Assembly (NCBI RefSeq): GCF_016741935.1
Contig: NZ_JAERRG010000018.1
Coordinates: forward strand, 1-64,000
Direction of reading: 5' to 3'
Length of the DNA stretch: 64,000 nt
DNA from: Streptomyces endocoffeicus
GTDB lineage: Bacteria > Actinomycetota > Actinomycetes > Streptomycetales > Streptomycetaceae
Shown: positions 40,146 to 47,422 of the stretch, in pieces
Layout of the letters: every line of letters starts with the position of its first letter
Numbering within the stretch: position 1 is the first letter of the stretch
The notes under the pieces: generated by a model
Databases searched by the model: none
What the model was told of the DNA's origin: nothing
What the model saw: the letters and a program-made list of their open reading frames with translations, nothing else
Position numbers and translations under genes: made by a program

Positions 40146-40232
40146 GAGCGTGACTCCCTGGATCCAGGAACGTAGGACGCCGGGCGCACACCAGCGCAAC
40201 GCGAAGGTCTGCGCCGCGTCCGGGCAGGACAG

Positions 40233-40256
40233 CGGGACAGCGGGACAGCGGGACAG
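40233..40256. repeat. 3 x 8-bp tandem repeat in the PKS leader
   Basis: Three head-to-tail copies of CGGGACAG lie about 90-110 bases upstream of the PKS start codon; an imperfect fourth precedes them. They may be a binding array or simple slippage. No function is implied by sequence alone. Confidence 0.55.
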
Positions 40257-40315
40257 GAGAACGAGATGGCGAAGCGGCCGAGGAACGGACGGGACATGGG
40301 CGGGTGGGACCCTCC

Positions 40316-40335
40316 CGCGTGGCGGATGCCACGCG
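40316..40335. terminator. Hairpin downstream of the adenylating-enzyme gene
   Basis: CGCGTGGC, loop GGAT, GCCACGCG is a perfect 8-bp stem about 100 bases after the stop codon at 40436 and 170 bases before the PKS start, on the transcribed minus strand. There is no U-tract. It may be a weak terminator, an attenuator in the PKS leader or an operator. Confidence 0.35.
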
Positions 40336-40435
40336 AGGCGCTCATGCCCCGTGGCCGGTGGCCGGTGGCCCGTAGTCCGTGATGCGTGGACCGTGTTCCC
40401 CGGGCTTCGTGGATGTCTTGCGGGTCCGGCGGGGC

Positions 40436-41503
40436 CTAGTAGATGCCTTCCGGCGCCGATCGCACGACCTGCAGTGGCTTGACGTTGGCGACGCCGTCAC
40501 ACGGCCACTCCGGGCCCGTGTCGTACCGCACCGCGAGGTCGCGCTCCAGCACGTTGGGCAGGAAGAGGTCGTCGTGCAGGACGGTCAGCCGGACCTGGCC
40601 CTGTTCGCCGTATCCGACCACCTTGGACCAGTCGTCCTTGTCGACTACCGCCATGGTCACCTGCGGGTAGTTCGGCAGGTACGGCATGAGGGCGCCGTCG
40701 TCCTGCGCGGGCAGGCCCACGGTGTTGCCGAAGGTGTTGGCGTAGGTGACGACGACCAGTCCGCCGCCCAGGGCCTGGCGGAAGGATCTGCGCATGGCGG
40801 GGGTGGCATGTGTCCCACTCAGCCGTACGCCCTTCAGCCGGGCCACCAGTTCGGGCCTCGCCTTGATCAGGGCCTGCAGCAGGGCCGGGGTGGTGACGAG
40901 GTAGTCGACCGGCTGGTGCTCCAGGACCGCGGCGATCTGCTCGGTGATGTGGGCCGTGTACTCCTGCGCGTCCTTCAGTCTGCCGTCGCGGAGCAGCCGC
41001 TTGACCCAGCGGGGGTCGAAGTCGATGCCGTACACCCGGCCGTCGTACAGGTCGGCCAAGTCCACGGCGCCCTGTCCGATGAGGTGCGGTCCGGTGGGAG
41101 TGGCCTGGAGCCAGGTGCGGCCCGGTTCGAATCCCTCGCGCTCGATCACCCAGCGGCGCCAGGCGGCGCGGTGCTCGAGCATCGGCTCGGTGTAGAACAC
41201 CCGGCAGGGGTTGCCGGTGGTGCCTCCGGAGTCCCAGATCCGGCCGGTCAGGGGCCGGGGCACGGCTTGGGGCACGAGTTCGGCGGGGTCCAGGGTGCGC
41301 AGGTCGCCCAGCGGCATCGGGCCGAACGCGGTCAGCTCGTCGTGGCGGGTGATGTCCCGTGGGTCGATGGCGAGTTCGGCCGCGCGCTTGAGCCAGTACG
41401 GGGTGCCGGTGTCCGGGTCGAAGTGGCGGCGGACGACCCGTCGGGTCCAGGCGTCGATGTCCTGCGACAGCCACTGGTCGATCTGCTCGGTCACGTCCTT
41501 CAC
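40436..41503 (-). CDS. PaaK/EhpF-like adenylate-forming enzyme lacking the C-terminal lid domain
   Basis: The 355-residue product starts at a GTG (41503) that overlaps the TGA of the preceding gene as GTGA, so the two are translationally coupled. It has the phosphate-binding signature of the adenylate-forming family (DSGGTTGNPCR, about residue 92), a downstream TYANTFGNTVGLP in the position of the YGxTE motif, and ends soon after a segment equivalent to the ribose-binding RYDTGD region (VRYDTGPEW). Phenylacetate-CoA ligases are about 430 residues and continue into a mobile C-terminal domain. That domain is missing, as in EhpF, the griseoluteate-activating enzyme of a phenazine pathway. It should adenylate a carboxylic acid; the acyl acceptor may be in trans. 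Its neighbours (ALA synthase, acyltransferase, PKS) suggest activation of an acyl unit for the polyketide or for C5N attachment. The substrate cannot be read from sequence. Confidence 0.75.
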   Translation of the reverse strand: MKDVTEQIDQWLSQDIDAWTRRVVRRHFDPDTGTPYWLKRAAELAIDPRDITRHDELTAFGPMPLGDLRTLDPAELVPQAVPRPLTGRIWDSGGTTGNPCRVFYTEPMLEHRAAWRRWVIEREGFEPGRTWLQATPTGPHLIGQGAVDLADLYDGRVYGIDFDPRWVKRLLRDGRLKDAQEYTAHITEQIAAVLEHQPVDYLVTTPALLQALIKARPELVARLKGVRLSGTHATPAMRRSFRQALGGGLVVVTYANTFGNTVGLPAQDDGALMPYLPNYPQVTMAVVDKDDWSKVVGYGEQGQVRLTVLHDDLFLPNVLERDLAVRYDTGPEWPCDGVANVKPLQVVRSAPEGIY

Positions 41504-42537
41504 TGGGTCACCCCGGCTTCCGTGGAAGGGAGTTCGATGCCGAAGTCGTAGACCGCGGTCATCGCCTCGAAGACATGGTCCGGGGATTCCACGTGGACCA
41601 CGGGGAACTCCGCGTTCTGGAAGGTGCCGAACGCGGCGGGGCCGAGCACCAGGCCCAGTTCGGTGCCGCCGTCCTCCAGTCCGCCGATCATGTGCGGGAC
41701 GCTCACGGGTGCGGTGGGGTTGCGGCGGAAGAGATCGCGGATCTCCTCGGCGGTGGTGAGGGCCTTGCGCTCCATGCACGAGTGCACGGGCACCCGTGGG
41801 TCATGGAAGGTCATGGCCTCCAGCGTGGGTTCGAGGAAGTCGCTGATGTGCCGCTGGAGCGGCGAGTGGAAGGCCGCGCCGTGGTCGTCGGACACATGCA
41901 GCGCGCCGGGTGGGAAGCCCGCGCCGAACTCCTGGAGCGCGGAGCGGTAGCCGCCCAGCAGCACCATGCGCTCCTGGCCCGTGCCGACCTTCCCGAGGTC
42001 GGCGGAGAGATACACATCGGGGACGTCGGCGAGGAGGTCGTCGGGGGCGGTGTCGTAGGGGATCCGCAGCATGGCGACGGCCTGCGGGCCGTGGTCCGCG
42101 GCCGGCGGGGGTACTTCCCGCAATCGCATCAGCAGGGTGAAGAGATCCTGACGCCCGACGGCTCCGGCGAGAGTGGCGCCGACCAGTGCGCCGAAACTCA
42201 GTCCGCATACGGCGGCCGGTGTTATGCCGTATTCCTCGGCGAGAACATCCGCAATTCCTAATACGGCCGCGGCCTGACGAATTGCACCGATCCCTTGTCG
42301 GTGCTCCTGTCCCGGTTGCCGTTCTTCTTCGAATATCCGCTGGACGTCGATACCCGTCCACTCGGCGATCCGTTGATAGGTGTGCTGCACACTCGGAAAG
42401 AGTTCATACAGCTCCGCGCCGGCTCCCGGCTGATCGTTCATACCACCGTCGAGGACATACGCAAGCGTCACCCCGAAACCCCCGTTTCCGCCCGTTCGCA
42501 CCGGGCCAAAGCGTGCCGCATCGCCGCGGCACCCCAT
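41500..42537 (-). CDS. Discrete acyltransferase, FabD/PKS-AT fold
   Basis: The 345-residue product starts at an ATG (42537) with GGGGGAG six bases upstream. The N-terminal strand (VTLAYVLDGG) and GAELYELFPSV align with the FabD opening. The nucleophile motif is GLSFG (Ser about 114) rather than the usual GHSxG, so the His next to Ser is Leu. The catalytic His is kept in AAFHSPLQ (His about 224). An Arg (LLMRLRE) lies where the carboxylate-binding Arg of malonyl enzymes would be. A stand-alone AT beside a PKS that already has an AT in every module suggests an unusual job: loading or transferring a special acyl group, or editing (acyl-ACP hydrolysis). It overlaps the adenylating-enzyme gene by four bases and follows the ALA synthase by 130 bases, so the three are probably one operon. 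Confidence 0.75.
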   Translation of the reverse strand: MGCRGDAARFGPVRTGGNGGFGVTLAYVLDGGMNDQPGAGAELYELFPSVQHTYQRIAEWTGIDVQRIFEEERQPGQEHRQGIGAIRQAAAVLGIADVLAEEYGITPAAVCGLSFGALVGATLAGAVGRQDLFTLLMRLREVPPPAADHGPQAVAMLRIPYDTAPDDLLADVPDVYLSADLGKVGTGQERMVLLGGYRSALQEFGAGFPPGALHVSDDHGAAFHSPLQRHISDFLEPTLEAMTFHDPRVPVHSCMERKALTTAEEIRDLFRRNPTAPVSVPHMIGGLEDGGTELGLVLGPAAFGTFQNAEFPVVHVESPDHVFEAMTAVYDFGIELPSTEAGVTQ

Positions 42538-42624
42538 GAAGTGCTCCCCCGAGATCCCCGTTCCGCTAGCGGGCCTCAGGAATCGCCCAGCTGTTCGCGT
42601 TCGCTCATCAAACCTCTCGCCGCC

Positions 42625-42654
42625 AAGGCGTGTCAAGCAAGATCGACATGCCTT
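42625..42654. terminator. Imperfect inverted repeat between ALA synthase and acyltransferase genes
   Basis: AAGGCGTGTC and GACATGCCTT (one mismatch) are separated by 10 bases within the 130-base gap after the ALA-synthase stop (42668). It could be an attenuating hairpin within the operon or an operator. Confidence 0.3.
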
Positions 42655-42667
42655 GCGCCACCTTTGC

Positions 42668-43921
42668 CTAACCCCGGTCGGCCTCATTGCGCAACCGCAT
42701 TTCAGCGTCCTCGCGGGGGCCGCCGAACTCCTCCCAGACCTGGTCAAGGGCCTTGACGAACATCTCCACCGCGGAGGTGGAATGCACGGCTCCGGGTGCC
42801 ACCCGCAGGATCTCCTCGCCGGCCCGCACGCTGGGCGCGTTGATCGCCTGCACATAGACGCCGTGCCGCTCCAGCAGGGCCGTGGACATGCGCTTGCACA
42901 GGGCCTCGTTCCGCACCAGGACGGACACGATGTGGGTGAGGTCGGAGATGAAGGGGATCCGGCACTCCTTCAGCAGCCGGTGCATCAACTGTGCGTTTGC
43001 CCACAGCCGTTCCCTTTCGGCCTCCGAGGAGCGCAGATGGCGGACGGCGGCGAGGGCCGCGGCGGCCACGGCGGGCGGCATCGCGGTGGTGAAGATGAAG
43101 GAGCGGGAGAACATCCGCACCGCCTCGATCACCTCCGCCGGGCCCACGATGTACCCGCCGTTGGTGCCAAAACCCTTGGCCAGCGTGCCCATGATGACGG
43201 TGAACCGGTCGGCAAGACCCTCGCGCGCCGCGATGCCCGCGCCCTGCGGGCCGTACATGCCGACCGCGTGCACCTCGTCGAGGAAGGTCATGGCACCATG
43301 GCGCTTGGCGATGTCGGCGATCTCCGCGAGTGGCGCGATGTCGCCGTTCATCGAGTAGACCGACTCGGTGACGATCAGCTTCGGCGCGTCGGGGTCGGCG
43401 GCCGCGAGCAGCTCCTCCAGGTGCGCGGTGTCGTTGTGCCGGAAGATCCGCTTCTGGGCGCCGCTGTGGCGCAGGCCGTCGATGATGGAGGCGTGGTTGA
43501 GCGCGTCGGAGAAGACGACGCACCCCTCCATACGGCCCGCGATGACGGACAGCGCGCCGTCGTTGGCGGTGTAGCCGGAGGTGAACAGCAGCGCGTCGTC
43601 CTTGCCGTGGAGGGCGCTGAGCTCCTTCTCCAGCAGTACGTGGTAGTGGTTGGTGCCGCCGATGTTCCGCGAGCCGCCGGCGCCCGCCCCGTACTCGTCG
43701 ACGGCTTCCTTCATGGCCTCCAGGACGGCGGGGTGCTGGCCCATGCCGAGATAGTCGTTGCTGCACCAGACGCTGATCCGGGAGGCGTCCTCGACGCCGC
43801 TGACGCTGGCGGCGGGGAACTGGCCGGCGAGCCGTCCGATCTCGAGGAACTCTCGCTTTCCACCGTCGGAACCTTCGGTGAGGCGCGAAAAAAGGTCCAG
43901 ATATTGGGTCGTCACGTCCAC
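42668..43921 (-). CDS. 5-aminolevulinate synthase-like enzyme (alpha-oxoamine synthase), secondary-metabolism type
   Basis: The 417-residue PLP enzyme covers the full family length. It has NDYLGMGQHP near residue 55, GSRNIGGTNHYH (about 83-94), DEVHAVGMYG (about 215-224) and the PLP-lysine motif TLAKGFGTNGGY (Lys about 249). The family condenses glycine with an acyl-CoA, and ALA synthase uses succinyl-CoA. Streptomycetes make ALA for haem from glutamyl-tRNA, so an ALA synthase inside a polyketide cluster normally signals the C5N unit, in which ALA is activated and cyclised to 2-amino-3-hydroxycyclopent-2-enone (asukamycin, manumycin, bafilomycin B1). The start is a GTG at 43921, with only a weak upstream GAAGTGA. 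It diverges from two acyl-CoA ligase genes. KBL or AONS activity is a less likely alternative. Confidence 0.87.
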   Translation of the reverse strand: MDVTTQYLDLFSRLTEGSDGGKREFLEIGRLAGQFPAASVSGVEDASRISVWCSNDYLGMGQHPAVLEAMKEAVDEYGAGAGGSRNIGGTNHYHVLLEKELSALHGKDDALLFTSGYTANDGALSVIAGRMEGCVVFSDALNHASIIDGLRHSGAQKRIFRHNDTAHLEELLAAADPDAPKLIVTESVYSMNGDIAPLAEIADIAKRHGAMTFLDEVHAVGMYGPQGAGIAAREGLADRFTVIMGTLAKGFGTNGGYIVGPAEVIEAVRMFSRSFIFTTAMPPAVAAAALAAVRHLRSSEAERERLWANAQLMHRLLKECRIPFISDLTHIVSVLVRNEALCKRMSTALLERHGVYVQAINAPSVRAGEEILRVAPGAVHSTSAVEMFVKALDQVWEEFGGPREDAEMRLRNEADRG

Positions 43922-44175
43922 TCACTTCGCTTTTAGGCTACTTGGGGATCGCGCAGAAAGCGGGATGAGCCGTAACGACCCCCCGTCGGCGCCAATCTAC
44001 ATGCGGTCGGCCGTCAATCGGTACACCGAAAGGCAACCTCCGCACACCCGACCCGGTTTCACGGCAGGAAACTGACGAGTGGCCGGAAGAAGGTTGCCAT
44101 GCCGGGGGCAGGGTGTCATCCTGCAGCGGGAAACGGCACCTTGAACTCATCGGCACACGGCGAACTGGAGTTTCG
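43922..44175. promoter_or_regulatory. Divergent promoter region between ALA synthase and acyl-CoA ligase genes
   Basis: This 254-base intergenic region must hold promoters in both directions. It contains an exact 8-bp inverted repeat, GGCAACCT at 44032-44039 and AGGTTGCC at 44091-44098, spaced 51 bases apart, which could be a looped operator. GGAG at 44167-44170 is the ligase ribosome site. I cannot assign -10/-35 boxes with confidence. Confidence 0.5.
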
Positions 44176-45717
44176 ATGTCTCCGACCGACAATTACGTCC
44201 GACGGGTCCTCGAGGCTCTATCAGCCGATTCGGAGCGGGTTGCCCTGCTCCGCGACGATGAGCGGTTCACCGCCGGTGAGTTCACCCGCGCCGTGGTCGC
44301 GGCGGCGGAATTGCTGCGCCGCCAGATAGCGGAGGAAGAAATTCCGGTCGTGGCCGTGCTGACGGTCGCCAACACCCCGGCCACCATCATTCTGCGCTAT
44401 GCCGCGAACCTCATCGGTGCCACGGTGGTCCATCTGCACTCCACCAACGCGGTGGACCCCACCGATCAGCTGGCCACCCGCGAGCGGCACGAGATCCTGA
44501 AGAAGACGGGCGCCACGTTCCTCGCCGTGGACGAGGAGAACCTGGGTCCGGCCCGGGAGCTGTGCGAGCGTCTGCCGGAGCCGCCCCGGCTCGCCGCGCT
44601 CGGCTCTCTCGGCCCCGATGTGCTGGACCTGACCACGGGCGACGCGGACGCCTTCGATCTGACGGTCGTGGAGACCGACCCCGAGCGCCCGGCCGTGGTC
44701 CTGTTCACCAGTGGCACCAGCGGCACCCCGAAGGGTGTGACACTCCCCTTCCGCGTCCGAACTCTCTATCTGCGGGCGGGACTTGAGGCGCCCGGCCCGA
44801 TCACCTATCTGTCCACGCTGCCGGTGAGCCACTCCAACGGCTCGGGTGCCGACCTCGCCCTCGCCTCCGGTGGCACGGTGGTGCTGCACGAGGGCTTCGA
44901 CGCGGGCGCGGTGCTCGACGCGGTGGAGCGCCACCGGGTGTCCGCGCTCACCGTCACCCCTCCGCAGCTGTACATGCTGGTGGACCACCCGGCCATCAAG
45001 GACACCGATCTGTCGAGCATCCAGATCATCTCCTACGGCGGCTGCCCCGCCGCCCCGGCCCGGCTGGCCGAGGCGGTCGAGGTGTTCGGCCCGGTGCTGC
45101 TCCAGTTCTACGGCACCACCGAGACCAGCGGGATCAGCATGCTCGCCCCGCCGGACCACTTCGACCCCGAACTGCGGTTCACCGCCGGCCGGCTGACCGC
45201 CGAGGTGCGCATCCGCGACCTGGAGGACCGGCGCGATCTGCCGGTGGGCGAGATCGGCGAGATCCGCGTACGGTCGCCGTTCAACATGCTCGGCTACTGG
45301 CGCGAGCCGGAGCTGACCGCGGAGACCGTACGCGACGGCTGGGTGTACACCGGCGACCTCGGCTCCCTCGACGAGCGCGGCTATGTGCGGTTGCACGGCC
45401 GGGTGGGCGAGGTGATGAAGACCAACGGGATCAAGGTCCATCCCACCGCCGTCGAGAACGCGCTGCTGACCCACCCCGAGGTGGCCCAGGCCGCGGTGTA
45501 CGGAGTGACCGACGGGGACCGGGTGGAGCACATCCACGCCGCCGTGGTGCTCCGGCCCGGTGGCGCCGCCGACTTCACCTCGCTGCTCGACCATGTGTCC
45601 GGTGAGCTCTCGCCCAAGCATGTGCCGGCCGCCATCACCTTCCACGACGACCTTCCGCTGACCGGTGCGGGCAAGCCGGACAAGCAGCGGCTGGCCGCCC
45701 AGCGGGCCGGGGCATGA
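44176..45717 (+). CDS. Acyl-CoA ligase / amide-synthetase-like adenylating enzyme (candidate ALA-CoA ligase)
   Basis: The 513-residue product is a full-length ANL-superfamily enzyme: P-loop FTSGTSGTPKG (about 177-187), YGTTETSG (about 315), YTGDLGSLDERGY near 395 and the C-terminal Lys motif GAGKPDKQ (about 503). The ATG at 44176 is chosen because GGAG lies five bases upstream and MSPTDNYVRR begins the family-like fold; an earlier in-frame ATG at 44113 has no such site. It makes an acyl-adenylate and then a thioester or amide. Next to an ALA synthase, the best guess is activation of ALA for C5N formation, or coupling C5N to a carboxylate. Its stop overlaps the start of the next ligase (ATGA). 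Confidence 0.85.
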   Translation: MSPTDNYVRRVLEALSADSERVALLRDDERFTAGEFTRAVVAAAELLRRQIAEEEIPVVAVLTVANTPATIILRYAANLIGATVVHLHSTNAVDPTDQLATRERHEILKKTGATFLAVDEENLGPARELCERLPEPPRLAALGSLGPDVLDLTTGDADAFDLTVVETDPERPAVVLFTSGTSGTPKGVTLPFRVRTLYLRAGLEAPGPITYLSTLPVSHSNGSGADLALASGGTVVLHEGFDAGAVLDAVERHRVSALTVTPPQLYMLVDHPAIKDTDLSSIQIISYGGCPAAPARLAEAVEVFGPVLLQFYGTTETSGISMLAPPDHFDPELRFTAGRLTAEVRIRDLEDRRDLPVGEIGEIRVRSPFNMLGYWREPELTAETVRDGWVYTGDLGSLDERGYVRLHGRVGEVMKTNGIKVHPTAVENALLTHPEVAQAAVYGVTDGDRVEHIHAAVVLRPGGAADFTSLLDHVSGELSPKHVPAAITFHDDLPLTGAGKPDKQRLAAQRAGA

Positions 45718-47270
45718 CGCTCACCGCGGCGGCGGTGCTCGCCGAGTCCGCACTGCGGCGCCCGGACCACCCCGCGCTCGTCTTCGGCTCGCGGCGCATC
45801 ACCTACCGCGAGCTGTGGGACGCCACCCGGCGGTACGCCGCCGTACTGCGCGACCAGGGCATCGGCCCCGGTGACCGGGTGGCGCTGCTGCTGCCGAACA
45901 CCCCGCACTTCCCGATGGTGTACTACGGGGTGCTGGCGCTCGGCGCCGTGGCCGTCCCGGTGCACGGTCTGCTGCGCGCCGATGAGATCGTCCATGTGCT
46001 CCGCGACTCGGAGTCGAAGGTGCTGGTGTGCGGGGCGCCGATGCTCACCGAGGGTGCCAAGGGCGCGGAGGTGGCCGGGGTTCCGGTGGTCACCGTGCTG
46101 GAGGAGCACGACGGCGGCCGTCCGCGGCTGGACGCCCTCGCCGAAGGCGCCGAGCCCATCGAACGCTGCGCCCCGCGCGAGCCGGGCGACCTCGCCGTGG
46201 TCCTGTACACCTCGGGCACCACCGGCCATCCCAAGGGCGCGATGATCACCCACTTCAACCTGGTGATGAACGTGAGCACCACGATGCGCTCGCCGTTCGA
46301 CCTCGGCCCCGACGATGTGCTGCTCGGCTGTCTGCCCCTGTTCCACACCTTCGGGCAGACCTGCGGGATGGGCACCACCTTCCTGGCGGGCGGCACGATG
46401 GTGCTGATGAGCCGGTTCGACGGCGCCCGGGCACTGGACCTGATGGTCACCGAGGGGTGCACCGTCTTCATGGGCGTGCCCACCATGTATCTGGCCCTGC
46501 TCGACGCCGCCGCCGAGGATCCCCGCCGCCCCGCCCTCGACCGCGCCTTCTCCGGGGGCTCGGCGCTTCCGGTGAAGGTGCTCGAGGACTTCCAGGAGGT
46601 CTTCGGCTGCCCGATCTACGAGGGGTACGGGCTGACCGAGGCATCACCGGTGGTCGCCTACAACCAGAAGGCGTGGCCGCGCAGACCGGGGACGGTGGGG
46701 CGACCGATCTGGGGCGTCGAGGCGGAGATCGCCGCGGCCGATGTGGAGGACCGGGTCGAGCTGCTGCCGACGGGCGCGGTCGGTGAGATCGTCATCCGTG
46801 GCCACAATGTGATGGCCGGCTACCTCAACCGCCCGGAGGCCACGGCCGAGGTGCTGGTCGACGGGTGGTTCCGCTCGGGCGACCTCGGCACCAAAGACGC
46901 GGAGGGCTATCTCACCCTCGTGGACCGCAAGAAGGACCTGGTGGTGCGCGGCGGCTACAACGTCTACCCGCGCGAGGTGGAGGACGTGCTGACGCGCCAC
47001 CCGGCCATCGCCCAGGTGGCCGTCATCGGACTGCCCGACGAGGTGTACGGCGAGGAGGTGTGCGCCGTGGTTCGGCCACGTCCCGGGACCGCTCCGGACG
47101 CGGCACTCGGCTCCGGGATCGTGGCGTGGGCCAGGGAGCGGCTCGCGGGGCACAAGTACCCGCGCCGGGTGGAGTTCGTCGACGCCTTCCCCCTGGGCCC
47201 CAGCGGCAAGGTGCTCAAGCGCGAACTCGTCAGCCGATTCACCACCGGTCGGTTGCCAACCGACCGGTAA
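45714..47270 (+). CDS. Long-chain/medium-chain acyl-CoA ligase
   Basis: The 518-residue product is a typical fatty-acyl or dicarboxyl CoA ligase: YTSGTTGHPKG (about 165-175), YGLTEASP (about 307), RSGDLGTKDAEGY, KDLVVRGGYNVYPREVE and the catalytic Lys in GPSGKVLKRE (about 502). It starts inside the stop of the preceding ligase gene (ATGA overlap), so both are made from one transcript. A possible role is to activate a carboxylic acid, such as the acyl partner of the nitrogenous unit, as a CoA ester. The last codons lie inside a hairpin and tandem repeat. Primary fatty-acid metabolism is the alternative; the overlap with its neighbour favours the cluster role. Confidence 0.85.
   Translation: MTLTAAAVLAESALRRPDHPALVFGSRRITYRELWDATRRYAAVLRDQGIGPGDRVALLLPNTPHFPMVYYGVLALGAVAVPVHGLLRADEIVHVLRDSESKVLVCGAPMLTEGAKGAEVAGVPVVTVLEEHDGGRPRLDALAEGAEPIERCAPREPGDLAVVLYTSGTTGHPKGAMITHFNLVMNVSTTMRSPFDLGPDDVLLGCLPLFHTFGQTCGMGTTFLAGGTMVLMSRFDGARALDLMVTEGCTVFMGVPTMYLALLDAAAEDPRRPALDRAFSGGSALPVKVLEDFQEVFGCPIYEGYGLTEASPVVAYNQKAWPRRPGTVGRPIWGVEAEIAAADVEDRVELLPTGAVGEIVIRGHNVMAGYLNRPEATAEVLVDGWFRSGDLGTKDAEGYLTLVDRKKDLVVRGGYNVYPREVEDVLTRHPAIAQVAVIGLPDEVYGEEVCAVVRPRPGTAPDAALGSGIVAWARERLAGHKYPRRVEFVDAFPLGPSGKVLKRELVSRFTTGRLPTDR
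47244..47268 (+). terminator. Strong hairpin over the stop codon of the second ligase gene
   Basis: ACCGGTCGGTT, loop GCC, AACCGACCGGT is a perfect 11-bp stem that ends at the first base of the TAA stop. The right arm is repeated, exactly or nearly, in each of the following 15-bp units, so the left arm has several alternative partners. It probably ends the ligase transcript. There is no U-run, as is common in streptomycetes. Confidence 0.6.
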
Positions 47271-47314
47271 CCAACCAACCGGTAGCCAACCGACCGGTAG
47301 CCAACCGACCGGTA
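47255..47314 (+). repeat. 4 x 15-bp tandem repeat (GCCAACCGACCGGTA)
   Basis: Four contiguous copies occupy 47255-47269, 47270-47284, 47285-47299 and 47300-47314. Copies 1, 3 and 4 are identical and copy 2 differs at two bases. The first copy contains the ligase stop codon. Each copy carries ACCGGT and can pair with the hairpin left arm at 47244-47254. Confidence 0.9.
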
Positions 47315-47422
47315 AAGAATTGTCGCCTCAGGGGAGTTCCTGGCGGATACCTTTACCCGCGCCCGCGCCCTCCACCACTATGGGCACTCGTCTCACTGTC
47401 GGTGACGCGAGGAGTGGTGAGG

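Larger units (their letters stand above)
40146..40435. other. Intergenic leader between the adenylating enzyme and the giant PKS
   Basis: This 290-base gap is the longest non-coding break inside the minus-strand gene series. It holds three exact copies of an 8-bp unit (CGGGACAG, 40233-40256), a perfect 8-bp inverted repeat with a GGAT loop (40316-40335), a short GGCCGGT-type direct repeat near 40352-40370, and the PKS ribosome site (GGGAG) just upstream of 40145. No open frame with a recognisable product was seen. The gap is long enough for a separate PKS promoter, but I cannot point to a convincing -10/-35 pair. Confidence 0.5.

Noticed and set aside
2470..40145. A thioesterase or release domain in the giant PKS
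   Set aside because: The protein ends in a docking tail after ACP7 and the chain passes to the next gene; no GxSxG thioesterase motif is present at its C terminus.
40145..40199. Upstream start at 40199 for the giant PKS
   Set aside because: The extra 18 residues have no KS similarity and no ribosome site, while GGGAG precedes the ATG at 40145.
42538..42855. Longer start for the discrete acyltransferase (to 42855)
   Set aside because: The additional codons overlap the ALA-synthase 3' end and show no AT sequence; GGGGGAG supports the ATG at 42537.
42668..43921. Housekeeping haem biosynthesis role for the ALA synthase
   Set aside because: Streptomycetes use the glutamyl-tRNA route for haem, and this gene sits among PKS and ligase genes; the C5N-type role is more likely, though not proven.
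46865..47422. Upstream extension of the lectin-protein frame through the ligase 3' end and tandem repeat
   Set aside because: It overlaps the ligase out of frame, reads as low-complexity sequence, and a good ribosome site exists at the GTG 47423.
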